DNA from: Sphingomonas beigongshangi
GTDB taxonomy: Bacteria > Pseudomonadota > Alphaproteobacteria > Sphingomonadales > Sphingomonadaceae
Direction: 5' to 3'
DNA: 64,000 nucleotides
Assembly: GCF_016820445.1 (NCBI RefSeq)
Contig: NZ_JADHDT010000004.1
Span: 62,001-126,000, forward strand
Part shown: piece after piece, positions 42,547 to 51,384 of the stretch
Layout: each line of letters opens with the position of its first letter
How positions within the stretch are numbered: position 1 is the first letter of the stretch
Made by a program: the position numbers and the translations under genes
Notes under the pieces: generated by a model
Seen by the model: the letters and a program-made list of their open reading frames with translations, nothing else
What the model was told of the DNA's origin: nothing
Database searches by the model: none

Positions 42547-44169
42547 ATGATCCGTTGGCTTCCGCTTCTGCTCCTTTCCGCGACGAGCGTCGCTCCCAAT
42601 GAACCGCGCGTGCCGATCCTGTCGCCCGACCGCATCAAGGCCGATGTCCGGACGCTCAGCGCCGACGACTTCCACGGCCGCGGCCCAACTCAGGTGGGCG
42701 AACCGATCACACTCGCCTTCCTCGAAAAGCGCTTCGCGCAGCTCGGCCTGAAGCCGGAAGGTGACGCGGGATATCGCCAGACGGTGCCGCTGCTGCGCTG
42801 GACGCGCGACGCGGCGAGCTTCGATCTGACACTGAACGGTATGTCGCGCGCGCTGCATCCCGGGGTCGAGATCGCGGCCTCGTCGCGCGTCGTGGGGACC
42901 AGCGCGCTCGCCGGCGCACCTGTCGTCTTCGTGGGCTATGGCGTGGTCGAGCCGCGGCTGGGCTACGACCCCTATCGCGGCCTCGACGTGCGGGGCAAGG
43001 TCGTGGTCGCGCTGGCGGGGGATCCTGACGTAGAGGCGGGTCGCGATTTGGGCTTCGGCGGGCGCGCCTCGAGCCCGGCCGCGCGCACCAAGCTCGCGGA
43101 GGCGCAGAAGCGCGGCGCCATCGCGTTCTTCCAGATCCACGATACCTTTCCGTCCAGCTATCCCTGGCTGCAGCTCGCCAATGGCGACGCCGTGCCGGGC
43201 TATGCGCTCGACACGGGGACGATACCGCCCGCGTTCGGGATCCGCGGCACGCTGCGCAACGACATCGGCGTCGCCATGCTCCGTACCGCCGGTCTGGATT
43301 ATGCGCAGGCGAAACGGGCCGCGCAGTCCGCCGCCTTCCGCGGCGTCGAGCTTAAGGGTGTCGCGCTTTCCGGCACTGTGCGCACCAGCCTCGATCGCGC
43401 CGTCAGCCACAATATCGTCGGCATCCTTCCCGGTACCGATCCGGCGGGCGGCAGCATCCTCTATGGCGCGCATTGGGACGCCTATGGCGAGAATGCCTTC
43501 GATCCGCCGGCGGACCGTATCCGCAACGGCGCCGTCGACAATGGTACGGGCACCGCGACCCTGCTCGAGATCGCGCGCAATTACGCGCGGGCGCCGCGTC
43601 TGCGACGAACCGTCGTGTTCGCCCTATGGACCGCCGAGGAAAAGGGGCTGCTCGGCGCGACCTGGTATGCCGACCATCCCGCCCTGCCGCTGGATACCAC
43701 CGCGGCGCAGTTCAACCTCGATCCGCACGTCGTCCTTGGCCGGACGCGCGATCTGGAGCTGATTGGTGTCGGGCGCACGCCGCTGGAGGCCGAGCTGACG
43801 CGGGTCGCGGCGGCGCAGGGACTGCGGATCGTCCCGGAGGAGAATACCGAGGCTGGCTGGTATTACCGCTCCGACCATTATGCCTTCGCCGCGAAGGGCG
43901 TACCTGGTGTCTACTTCCGCGCTGGACGCGATCTGGTCGGCGGAGGGCTGGCGGCGGGCGAGCGCGAGCGGGCGCGGTACAATGCGCAATGCTATCACCA
44001 GACCTGCGACGCCTTCAATCCGCGCTGGGACATGACCGGCGCGGCGCAGGAGGGCAGCGTCGCCTATGCGCTCGGAAGGGAGATCGCGGGCGGCACGCAA
44101 TGGCCGGTCTGGAACGCCACGGAGCCCTTCGCTACCGAGCGCGCGAAAAGCGACTCGGCCCGTCGCTGA
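42547..44169 (+). CDS. M28 family zinc metallopeptidase, exported
   Basis: A 540-residue protein with a short signal peptide (MIRWLPLLLLSATSVA). A PA-like insert (about 110-260) precedes the M28 catalytic core, with zinc ligands and catalytic residues visible as GAHWDAYG (His, Asp), GAVDNGTG (bridging Asp), WTAEEKGLLGATWYAD (Glu-Glu), FNLDPH (Asp) and YHQTCD (His). It should be an aminopeptidase or carboxypeptidase in the periplasm or outside the cell. Start 42547 is chosen because it gives the signal peptide. It converges with the penicillin-acylase-family gene. Confidence 0.88.
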   Translation: MIRWLPLLLLSATSVAPNEPRVPILSPDRIKADVRTLSADDFHGRGPTQVGEPITLAFLEKRFAQLGLKPEGDAGYRQTVPLLRWTRDAASFDLTLNGMSRALHPGVEIAASSRVVGTSALAGAPVVFVGYGVVEPRLGYDPYRGLDVRGKVVVALAGDPDVEAGRDLGFGGRASSPAARTKLAEAQKRGAIAFFQIHDTFPSSYPWLQLANGDAVPGYALDTGTIPPAFGIRGTLRNDIGVAMLRTAGLDYAQAKRAAQSAAFRGVELKGVALSGTVRTSLDRAVSHNIVGILPGTDPAGGSILYGAHWDAYGENAFDPPADRIRNGAVDNGTGTATLLEIARNYARAPRLRRTVVFALWTAEEKGLLGATWYADHPALPLDTTAAQFNLDPHVVLGRTRDLELIGVGRTPLEAELTRVAAAQGLRIVPEENTEAGWYYRSDHYAFAAKGVPGVYFRAGRDLVGGGLAAGERERARYNAQCYHQTCDAFNPRWDMTGAAQEGSVAYALGREIAGGTQWPVWNATEPFATERAKSDSARR

Positions 44170-44218
44170 CGACGCTGCCGCGGCGGCGCGCTTCTTCCCG
44201 CTTTGCCGAGGTCGCGCG

Positions 44219-46405
44219 CTACTCGCCGGGATGGTAGCGGCGCTCGATATGCCCGGTGAGCTCGTCGGGGTAAAAATAGATCTGGCGCAACTGCCCTGAC
44301 GCGTAGCGGGCAATCTGGTCGGCGAAATGCGGGGAGGCGGGGTCGCCGCTCTGTCCGCCGGCCATCACGGCGCTGGCGCGGACGCGGGGGCCGAACTCGA
44401 CGACGGCGACGAAGCTGTTGCCGCTGGTGCCGTAATAGCGTTTCGTCCCTGGCCACGTCCTCGCGCCGAACGACGCGAGGCTGCCCCATTGGGCGGAGGT
44501 GAAGGGGACCGGCAGCGACGGGCGAGCGTCATCGAAATGCGGTTGGATCGCATCGTCGAGGCGCTGGAACCGGTTGATCGTCTGCCAAGGCGTCCGCCAC
44601 GTGCCAAAATCGCGCGTGAGGCGTGCGACCGCGGCATGCAGCGCCGCGAGCCTGGTCCGCGCGTCGACGCGGGTCGCGATATAGTCCGGCACGTTGATGC
44701 GCTCGGCCTGGGCGAAGCTGCCGACCTCCCGCCAGAGCTCGTCGCCCCAAAAGACCGCGAGGCTGGTCGCGATCGAAGGTCCGGCCCAGCGATAATCCCA
44801 GTTCGAGAGCGTCGCGATCGGCTCGGCGAGCGCCCGACGGCGCGGATCGCCCGGCGGCAGCGCCCGCCATGCGTCGACCAGGCCTGGCACTAGCCGCGCG
44901 AACGCAGGCAGATAGGGATCGTAGGCGGCATCGCGCAAACCGGCAGGCGTCCAGCCGCGCTTGCCCGTCAGCAGCAGGTCGGCGTGCTCGCCGCGCGCGT
45001 TGCCGCCGATCTGGTCCATGTAGCGGGGATAATCCTTCGCCTTCGGACTGTCGGGTCCGGCGGCACTCCAGGGCCAGTCGTTTGTGTTGTGCACCCAGCC
45101 GACGCGCGGATTGGCGACGCTCGGCAGGCTGGCGAGGCTGTGCAGGCCACGCCAGTCGGTCGCGGGATCGCTGCCGTCGACGGGGCGCGTATAGTCGAAC
45201 CGCGCGTCGCGCACCGGCATGAACTGCGGCATCAGAAACGCGATCTCGCCGCGGTCGTCGGCGAAGAGCGTGTCGTTCGAGGAATTGGCCTTTCGCTCCG
45301 AGACGCGCAGGAAATCGGCGAGATTGGCCGTCTTCGTGCGCAGCCAGCTCTGCTCCAGCGCGGGTACGGGCCGCCACATCAGCGCGGTCGCGATCCAACG
45401 ACCGTCCTTCGCCGCCACGATCGGGCCGTGATGCGTGCGCCACGTGTCGAAGCGGCGTTCGCCCAAGCTGCCGTCGGCACGGCGATAGCGCAGCGTGACC
45501 TTGGCCGCCATCACCGGACGCAGCGTTCCGCCATGGCGGTATGCCCAGCCGTCCGGTCGGCGGATCACGCGCTCGGCGAACTGGTCGACGTTGTCGACGG
45601 TCGACGAGGTGTGCATCCAGCCGGCGTGCGCATTGAATCCCTGGTAGACGAAGAACTGCCCCCAGGTGCTGGCGCCATAGGCGTTCAGGCCGGCATCGCT
45701 CGTCACCTGCGCTTCGGACCGGAAATAGAAGCTGGTATGCGGATTGATCAGCAACAGGGCATGGCCGTCGCGGGTCAGCCGGGGCGCGATGGCGATGCCG
45801 TTCGAGCCCGATGGCTCGCGCGCGACCATGCCGAGCTCTTCCGGGCTGGGCGGAGTCGGCTGCCCGTAGAAGGTCTTGAGGTCGGCAAGCGAGATCCGTT
45901 CGATGTCGCCGCCGATGCTGCCCTCGGTGAAGCTCAGCGCCATCCACGGTTCGAAGCGGGTCAGCACCCGTGGCTTCGTCCTGGGATGCGTCGCGAGATA
46001 ATAATTGAGGCCGTCCGCCCAGGCTTGCATCAGCGTGCGCAGCCAGTCGGGGCTGGCCGCATAGCGTGCGCGCAGATCGTCCGGATCGACGAACAGCCGT
46101 TGGCGCAGGTCCGCCCAGATCGCCTCCTCGCCGTCCGCTTCCCCTGTGCGACCGAGCGCGGTCAGGTAATTGGCCTCGACCCGCGCGAAATCGTCTTCCG
46201 CCTGGGCATAGGACATGCCGAAGACCGCGTCGGCATCGCTGCGGCCATGGATGTGGGGAATACCCCAGTCGTCGCGCGTGATCGTCACTCGTCCGGCCTC
46301 CGCCCGCCAGCGTGCCATCTCGGCATCCGGCGGCGCGGCCGCCGCCGTCGCGAGCAGCATCGTGAGGATCAGCGGATTGCGTGCGCGCGGAAGAAGCCTA
46401 TCCAT
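44219..46405 (-). CDS. Penicillin acylase family protein (N-terminal nucleophile hydrolase)
   Basis: A 728-residue precursor with a signal peptide. The first chain starts at VTITRDDWGIPHIHGRSDADAVFGMSYAQAEDDFARVE; the autocatalytic cut is expected before Ser201 in GSNGIAIAP, which then becomes the N-terminal nucleophile of the beta chain (INPHTSFYF, WMHTSSTVDNVDQFAE, WVHNTNDWPWSAAGPD). Relatives cleave beta-lactam side chains, acyl-homoserine lactones or aculeacin-type amides. Which applies here cannot be read from sequence; AHL quorum quenching is a reasonable guess for a soil or plant sphingomonad. Confidence 0.88.
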   Translation of the reverse strand: MDRLLPRARNPLILTMLLATAAAAPPDAEMARWRAEAGRVTITRDDWGIPHIHGRSDADAVFGMSYAQAEDDFARVEANYLTALGRTGEADGEEAIWADLRQRLFVDPDDLRARYAASPDWLRTLMQAWADGLNYYLATHPRTKPRVLTRFEPWMALSFTEGSIGGDIERISLADLKTFYGQPTPPSPEELGMVAREPSGSNGIAIAPRLTRDGHALLLINPHTSFYFRSEAQVTSDAGLNAYGASTWGQFFVYQGFNAHAGWMHTSSTVDNVDQFAERVIRRPDGWAYRHGGTLRPVMAAKVTLRYRRADGSLGERRFDTWRTHHGPIVAAKDGRWIATALMWRPVPALEQSWLRTKTANLADFLRVSERKANSSNDTLFADDRGEIAFLMPQFMPVRDARFDYTRPVDGSDPATDWRGLHSLASLPSVANPRVGWVHNTNDWPWSAAGPDSPKAKDYPRYMDQIGGNARGEHADLLLTGKRGWTPAGLRDAAYDPYLPAFARLVPGLVDAWRALPPGDPRRRALAEPIATLSNWDYRWAGPSIATSLAVFWGDELWREVGSFAQAERINVPDYIATRVDARTRLAALHAAVARLTRDFGTWRTPWQTINRFQRLDDAIQPHFDDARPSLPVPFTSAQWGSLASFGARTWPGTKRYYGTSGNSFVAVVEFGPRVRASAVMAGGQSGDPASPHFADQIARYASGQLRQIYFYPDELTGHIERRYHPGE

Positions 46406-46433
46406 GTCCTTGATCTATAACGGGGAGCGGACG

Positions 46434-47708
46434 ATGACCAAGCGCTGGCTGACGGTCGTGGCGGCGTTGCTGCTGGGGGGTGCGACGCTGCCCGCCGAGG
46501 AGCCCGTGCCCGCGACCTTCCTGCTGCGGCCGGCGGGCGTGTTCGACGGCGTGGATGGCCAGGTGCATGCCGGCTGGCAGGTGCTGGTGCGGGGTGACAG
46601 GATCGTCGCGGTCGGGGCCGCCCTTGCCGTTCCGGCGGGCGCACAGATCGTCGATCTTGCCGGCGATACCCTCATGCCCGGCATGATCGAAGGCCATGCG
46701 CATCTCTTCCTCCACCCCTATGACGAGGCGAGCTGGGACGATCAGGTCCTTCACGAACCGCTCGCGCTGCGCACCGCGCGTGCGGTCGCCAGCGCACGCG
46801 CGACGTTGCGCGCCGGCTTCACCAGCGAGCGCGATCTCGGCACCGAAGGCGCGGGCTATGCCGACGTCGGGCTGAAGGCCGCGATCGACCAGGGGATCGT
46901 CGAAGGTCCGCGGCTACATGTCGCGACCCGCGCGATCGTGGCGCTGGGCGCTTATGGGCCCAAGGGCTTCGAACCCGGCGTGGCCATCCCCCAGGGCGCG
47001 GAGGAGGTGTCCGGCACGGAACAGATGGTCGCGGCGGTGCGTCGTCAGATCGCGGCCGGCGCGGATTGGGTGAAGCTCTATGCCGACTATCGCTGGCGAG
47101 CGGGCGAGGACTCGCGTGCGACGCTGAGCCTCGACGAAATCCGCGCTGCGGTGGCTGCGGCGCACGATGCGGGGCGACCGGTCGCCGTCCATGCCGCGAC
47201 CGCCGAAGGCATGCGCCGCGCGATCGCGGCGGGGGTCGATACGATCGAGCATGGCTATGGAGGCACGCCCGCCGTGTTCGCGTCCATGGCGGCAAAGGGC
47301 ATCGCGCTGTGTCCGACCCTCGCGGCGGCCGATGCGAGCGCGCGCTATCGCGGCTGGACCGGATCGGAGCCAGCCCCCGCGGCGGTGCGCGCCGCGCGGG
47401 ACAGCTTTCGGCTCGCACGCGCCGCCGGCGTGCCGATCTGCATGGGCGGGGACGTCGGCGTCTATGCGCATGGCACGAACGCGCGCGAGATGGTGCTGAT
47501 GGCCGCGGCCGGCATGCCCGCGGCCGATGTGCTGATCGCGGCAACGTCAGGTAACGCCCGCTGGCTGCGCGTCGGCGACCGGCTCGGCGCCGTGAAGCCC
47601 GGCATGATAGCCGATCTGGTCGCCGTCGCCGGCGATCCGATCCGCGACATCGCCGCGGTCCGGACCGTACGGTTCGTCATGAAGAACGGCGGGATCGTCG
47701 TCCGTTAG
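46434..47708 (+). CDS. Amidohydrolase family protein (imidazolonepropionase-like), exported
   Basis: A 424-residue metal-dependent hydrolase with a signal peptide (residues 1-21). The metal site is laid out as EGHAHLF (HxH), the carboxylated Lys in DWVKLYADY, His in AVHAATAEG, His in IEHGYGG and Asp in MGGDVGVYAHGTN; the small beta-sandwich frames it (LAGDTLMPGMIEGH and GMIADLVAVAGDPI). Such exported members include prolidase-like and Xaa-Arg dipeptidases, which would fit the two neighbouring peptide/amide hydrolases. Strong GGGGAG ribosome site; divergent from the acylase gene. Confidence 0.85.
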   Translation: MTKRWLTVVAALLLGGATLPAEEPVPATFLLRPAGVFDGVDGQVHAGWQVLVRGDRIVAVGAALAVPAGAQIVDLAGDTLMPGMIEGHAHLFLHPYDEASWDDQVLHEPLALRTARAVASARATLRAGFTSERDLGTEGAGYADVGLKAAIDQGIVEGPRLHVATRAIVALGAYGPKGFEPGVAIPQGAEEVSGTEQMVAAVRRQIAAGADWVKLYADYRWRAGEDSRATLSLDEIRAAVAAAHDAGRPVAVHAATAEGMRRAIAAGVDTIEHGYGGTPAVFASMAAKGIALCPTLAAADASARYRGWTGSEPAPAAVRAARDSFRLARAAGVPICMGGDVGVYAHGTNAREMVLMAAAGMPAADVLIAATSGNARWLRVGDRLGAVKPGMIADLVAVAGDPIRDIAAVRTVRFVMKNGGIVVR

Positions 47709-47808
47709 GGTTTGATCCGGCACCCCTGGAGGGTGGCGGCGGGGGCCGGCAGCGCTTCCACGCAAGCGGATCGGACCCTGCCGTCTGGCGGCCGATCCCG
47801 CCCGCCCG

Positions 47809-48870
47809 TCACGGGATCAGACGGCCGGCGCGCAATCGCTCGAACAGCGCGAAAAAGGCGTCATCGGTGGGCTGATAATCCGTAAAGCCGAGGCGACGGC
47901 TCTTCGACATGTCCGTGACCACCTCGATCGGCCGGCCCAGGTCCGCGTCGGTATGCCAGGGCGAGGCGAGGCGTGCGAGCTCGGGTTCGGCAAGCCCCTC
48001 CCGCACGGCGATCTCCCGCCACGTACCGGCATCGTCCGCCATCTGCCGCTCCAGCGGTCGAACGACGCCGTCGAACGGCGCCGGCTCCAGCCCGAACCAG
48101 TGCGCGATACGACCCCACATCCATTGCCAGCGGAAGACATCGCCGTTGACGACGTTGAACGCCTCGTCATGCGCTGCGGGCGTCTCCGTCGCCCATAGCA
48201 GGTGGCGCGCGAGCAGGCCGGCGTCCGTCATGTCGGTCAGTCCCGCCCATTGCACGGCCGAACCGGGGAAGATGAAGGGGCGCCCCGTCTCGCGGCAGAG
48301 GGTCGCATAGGTGGCGAGCGTCGTGCCCATGTTCATGGCGTTGCCGACCGCGAGGCCGATCACGGTGTGCGGCCGATGGACGGACCAGGTAAAGCCGTCG
48401 CGCCGTGCCGCGGCGAACAGCGCATCTTCCTGCGCATAATAGAAATTCTCCACGTTGAGCCGCGCCTGTTCCTCGCGGAACGGCGTCTGCGGCAGACTGC
48501 CTTTGCCATAGGCCTCGAACGGCCCGAGGTAATGCTTCAGGCCGGTGACCAGCGCGACGTGGCGCGGTCGCGTGCGCGGGGGCAGGGCGTCGAGCAGGTT
48601 GCGGACCATCGCGGCATTGACGCGGATGTTTTCGGCCTCGCTGTCCTGCCGCAGCCAGGTGGTGATGAAGACCGCGTCCGCATCCACGTCGCGGAGCGCG
48701 GTCGCGGTCGCCGCCCGATCCTGCAGGTCGCCGGCGATGGGCCGCACGCCGGGCTGGGTTCGGGGACGGCGAGCCAGTCCCAGCACCGTCCAGCCGCGAT
48801 CCGCCAGCAGCGCGGCCGTCGCGCCACCGACGATCCCGCTCGCGCCAACCACCAAAGCCGTCTTCGTCAT
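47809..48870 (-). CDS. SDR family oxidoreductase (PRISE/progesterone 5-beta-reductase-like)
   Basis: A 353-residue atypical short-chain dehydrogenase. The NADPH motif is ALVVGASGIVGGATAALLADRGW; the active-site Lys and Tyr regions are VTGLKHYLGPFEAYG and NFYYAQED, and WSVHRPHTVIGLAVGNAMN completes the site. This layout is that of PRISE enzymes, which reduce activated enones. The ATG at 48870 is preferred to one at 48876 because GGAG is spaced correctly. It is divergent from an HxlR-type regulator, a common arrangement for enzymes induced by electrophilic or quinone stress. Confidence 0.85.
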   Translation of the reverse strand: MTKTALVVGASGIVGGATAALLADRGWTVLGLARRPRTQPGVRPIAGDLQDRAATATALRDVDADAVFITTWLRQDSEAENIRVNAAMVRNLLDALPPRTRPRHVALVTGLKHYLGPFEAYGKGSLPQTPFREEQARLNVENFYYAQEDALFAAARRDGFTWSVHRPHTVIGLAVGNAMNMGTTLATYATLCRETGRPFIFPGSAVQWAGLTDMTDAGLLARHLLWATETPAAHDEAFNVVNGDVFRWQWMWGRIAHWFGLEPAPFDGVVRPLERQMADDAGTWREIAVREGLAEPELARLASPWHTDADLGRPIEVVTDMSKSRRLGFTDYQPTDDAFFALFERLRAGRLIP

Positions 48871-48961
48871 GAGCATCTCCTTGTCGCGGCGGACCTAGGC
48901 ATCGGAGTGCGGCGCTTCTAGACGGCACCATTTGGGGGCCCAGGCACCAGGAGGTAACCGC

Positions 48962-49342
48962 ATGTCGCCAGGGACGCATGACGACGAATGGCGGGAGGAT
49001 TGCGCGCCGCGCCGCGTCCTCGAACTGTTCGCGACCAAATGGACCAGCATGGTGCTGCACACGCTCCATGCCCGCCATGCGGGCGTCGCGCGCACAGGCG
49101 TTCTCCAGCGCAGCCTGCCTGGCATATCCAAGAAGATGCTGACCCAGACGGTGCGGGAAATGGAAGCGAGCGGACTGCTGAGCCGCCATGTCCGCAGCAC
49201 CATTCCGCCGATGGTCGAATATCGGCTGACCGTACTCGGCCGGCGGTTCGTCGAGCCCGTCGAATTGCTTTACGCGTGGGGACGCGACAATGCCGATGCG
49301 CTCGACCAGCTCGTGCCGAGGCCGAGTTCGCGGCGAACGTAG
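48962..49342 (+). CDS. HxlR-family transcriptional regulator
   Basis: A 126-residue winged-helix repressor/activator. CAPRRVLELFATKWTSMVLHTL is the HxlR start with a conserved Cys that in several relatives senses quinones or aldehydes. The recognition region is LPGISKKMLTQTVREMEASGLLSR and the wing VEYRLTVLGRRFVEP. A strong AGGAGG precedes the ATG. It probably controls the divergent SDR gene from the 91-bp shared gap, where I see no clean palindrome. Confidence 0.9.
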   Translation: MSPGTHDDEWREDCAPRRVLELFATKWTSMVLHTLHARHAGVARTGVLQRSLPGISKKMLTQTVREMEASGLLSRHVRSTIPPMVEYRLTVLGRRFVEPVELLYAWGRDNADALDQLVPRPSSRRT

Positions 49343-49371
49343 CGCGTCCTTCAGACCGCCGCGGTCGTGCG

Positions 49372-49854
49372 TCAGGCGGTTGGATGATCCTCGTTCGCGG
49401 CCGCCGCGCCGGCCGTCGCCGCCAGCAGCGTGCCGATATGCGCATGCTCGACCTCAAGATGCCGCATCAGCGTCTGGCTCATCGCGATCATCTCGTCGCG
49501 ATAGGTCTGCCAGTCGCCCGACACGTCGACGTGCTGCCACCGATCGAAATAGGCGCCGAACGTTTCGCCCATGAGGAGACATTCGCACTTGAGGGCGCGT
49601 GCCGTCGCGGATCGCGCCGTGTCGCCTTCCTTGATCACCGGATCGAAGATCGACGCATGCTTGAACCGCTGATAGCGTCCCAGCAGGGCATGGACCCGCG
49701 CGCGGTCGGCATGCAGCAGCCGGGCGGCGCTGCGCTGATCGCGTACGACGCAGGATCGGGCGCGCGTGATCAGGTCGACGGCTTCGTGCAAGAAGCGATC
49801 GGCCTCGGCCTGGAGGCACGCGGTAGATCCCGATGGCTGGTGGATGAGCTCCAT
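49372..49854 (-). CDS. Hypothetical helical protein, hemerythrin-like outline
   Basis: A 160-residue soluble, mostly helical protein. Its middle part YQRFKHASIFDPVIKEGDTARSATARALKCECLLMGETFGAYFDRW and the later MRHLEVEHAHIGTLL (H-x3-E/H pattern) recall the four-helix hemerythrin-like layout, but the full set of iron ligands is not evident. I do not assign a function. It converges with the HxlR gene (29 bp between stops) and is divergent from a small membrane peptide gene. Confidence 0.6.
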   Translation of the reverse strand: MELIHQPSGSTACLQAEADRFLHEAVDLITRARSCVVRDQRSAARLLHADRARVHALLGRYQRFKHASIFDPVIKEGDTARSATARALKCECLLMGETFGAYFDRWQHVDVSGDWQTYRDEMIAMSQTLMRHLEVEHAHIGTLLAATAGAAAANEDHPTA

Positions 49855-49882
49855 TTCCGCCGCGGTGCATGACGCAGGTTAA

Positions 49883-49888
49883 TATAAT
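49883..49888 (+). promoter_or_regulatory. Possible -10 element
   Basis: A perfect TATAAT lies in an AT-rich patch, unusual for this GC-rich DNA, 60 bp upstream of the small membrane peptide gene. No good -35 lies at the right distance on the plus strand. An inverted repeat GTGCG-GTAA-CGCAC follows about 30 bp later. Apart from these and the small gene, the 329-bp gap shows nothing else. Confidence 0.3.
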
Positions 49889-49948
49889 CGTACGGTGTCG
49901 CGATGGCGCGGTCTGGCGTGCGGTAACGCACCAACGCATAGGGGACGC

Positions 49949-50062
49949 ATGACCCGTCCCCGCAAAGCACCCGACATGCGCGGCTTTCTCGCACTTGCGA
50001 TCTTCCTCGCCGGGTTCGGCGCGATGATCTGGGCCTTGTCCTCGGCCGCGGGACTGTTCTGA
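49949..50062 (+). CDS. Small single-span membrane peptide (37 aa)
   Basis: The frame opens with ATG after AGGGGAC and encodes MTRPRKAPDMRGFLALAIFL continuing through a hydrophobic span to ...AAGLF before TGA. The basic start followed by one transmembrane helix (about 11-34) has the proper positive-inside layout of a real membrane peptide. I do not recognise it. It sits alone between two genes transcribed away from it or on the same strand. Confidence 0.55.
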   Translation: MTRPRKAPDMRGFLALAIFLAGFGAMIWALSSAAGLF

Positions 50063-50183
50063 CGACCCGTCGGGCGCGGGAGCGGGGCGCGCTTGTCCGC
50101 GTCGTGGTGGCTCGATAGGGTCCGACACCTCCCCTGGAAACGGCGCCCACCGCCTTTTCGACACGAAGCGCAAGGTTGCCGTC

Positions 50184-51293
50184 ATGATCGATGATCCCTC
50201 CGCCCTGTGGAGCCGCCGCGGCGTGATCGGCGCGGCGGCGGCCGCGGCCGTGCTGCCCACGCGCGCGCTCGCGGCGGCGCCGGAGACCTTGTTCGCCGGA
50301 ACCTACGCGGCCGAGGGCGGCGCGGGGCTTGTACCGCTCTCGGCCACCTCCAGCGGCTGGACGCCCGGCGTGGCGCGGGCCGCGATCCGTAACGCGTCCT
50401 TTGGCGTGCGCAGTCGGGCACGCACGCTGCGCTATCTGGTAGACGAGCAGACCGCGGGTAGCCTGCGCATCTACGATGCGGCGTGGCGGCAGCGGGCGTC
50501 CGTGTCTACGCTGGGCGCCGACCCTTGCCACGTCGCGCTTTCGCCTGACGGCGGGATGCTCGCCGCGGCCAATTATTCGAGCGGCAGCGTGGCGACGTGG
50601 CGGCTGGACCGGGCCACCGGCCTGCCGCGCGGCGAGGCCATGGTGGTGCGGCACGAGGGACATGGCCCGAACACCGCGCGCCAGGCCGGCCCCCACGCCC
50701 ATTGGGTCGGCTTCACCGCCGACGGCGCCGTACTGCATTCGGTCGATCTCGGCGCGGACCGCGTCTTCGCGCATCGCATCAATCGCGCGGGCGGCCGGAT
50801 CGCGGATACCGCCATCGCCTATCAGGCCGCGCCTGGGTCCGGCCCCCGGCACCTGGCGCGTCATCCACACATGCCGGTCGCCTATCTGGTCGCCGAACTC
50901 GCCAATACCGTCACGGTGCTGCGCTCGCTACCTGGCGGGCGTCTTGTCGAACATGCGGTCCATTCGACCTTGCCTCCCGGCTTCCGGGGCGAGTCGTTCG
51001 CCGCGCATATCGCGATCGATGCGTCGGGAAGGCGGCTCTATGTCTCCAACCGTGGCCACGACAGCGTCGCCGTCTTCGCGATCGACCCTGTCGGGGCGCT
51101 GACCCCGCTGCAGCACGTATCCAGTGGCGGGCACTGGCCACGCTTCTTCCGCCTGGTGGAGACGCGCGGCGAGATGCTGGTCGCCAACGAACGGTCGGGC
51201 GCGATCGCGCGCCTGCCGCTGCGGCCGGACGGCACGCTCGGCACGGCGGCGGGCGCCTTGCGATTGCCCGGCGTCGTCTTCCTGATCGACTAG
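50184..51293 (+). CDS. Tat-exported beta-propeller lactonase (6-phosphogluconolactonase YbhE/Pgl family)
   Basis: A 369-residue seven-bladed propeller. The N-terminus SRRGVIGAAAAAAVLPTRALA looks like a twin-arginine signal. Family blocks are GADPCHVALSPDGGMLAAANYSSGSVATWRL, HGPNTARQAGPHAHWVGF, GSGPRHLARHP, RLYVSNRGHDSVAVFAID and the terminal NERSGAIARL. Relatives hydrolyse 6-phosphogluconolactone or other sugar lactones; an exported protein would more likely act on free sugar lactones. It ends seven bases before the LacI-type operator of the sugar transporter operon, so it lies at the edge of that locus. Confidence 0.82.
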   Translation: MIDDPSALWSRRGVIGAAAAAAVLPTRALAAAPETLFAGTYAAEGGAGLVPLSATSSGWTPGVARAAIRNASFGVRSRARTLRYLVDEQTAGSLRIYDAAWRQRASVSTLGADPCHVALSPDGGMLAAANYSSGSVATWRLDRATGLPRGEAMVVRHEGHGPNTARQAGPHAHWVGFTADGAVLHSVDLGADRVFAHRINRAGGRIADTAIAYQAAPGSGPRHLARHPHMPVAYLVAELANTVTVLRSLPGGRLVEHAVHSTLPPGFRGESFAAHIAIDASGRRLYVSNRGHDSVAVFAIDPVGALTPLQHVSSGGHWPRFFRLVETRGEMLVANERSGAIARLPLRPDGTLGTAAGALRLPGVVFLID

Positions 51294-51299
51294 GAATGC

Positions 51300-51313
51300 T
51301 GCAATCGATTGTT
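51300..51313. promoter_or_regulatory. LacI-type operator 1 (transporter operon)
   Basis: TGCAATCGATTGTT matches the ideal TGCAATCGATTGCA at 12 of 14 positions and keeps the central CG. It overlaps the -35 (TTGCCT, 51312-51317) of a promoter whose -10 is TATGCA (51335-51340, spacing 17), an arrangement typical of repression. Confidence 0.75.
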
Positions 51314-51340
51314 GCCTGAAGCATGTCGACCCTCTATGCA
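51312..51340 (+). promoter_or_regulatory. Putative promoter of the MFS-GH68-GH36 operon
   Basis: TTGCCT-N17-TATGCA, 45 bp upstream of the transporter start, with the LacI-type operator covering the start of the -35. Confidence 0.55.
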
Positions 51341-51384
51341 GGTGCGATCCCGCATAGACGGGCGGACCCATGCGAGAGGCGCCG

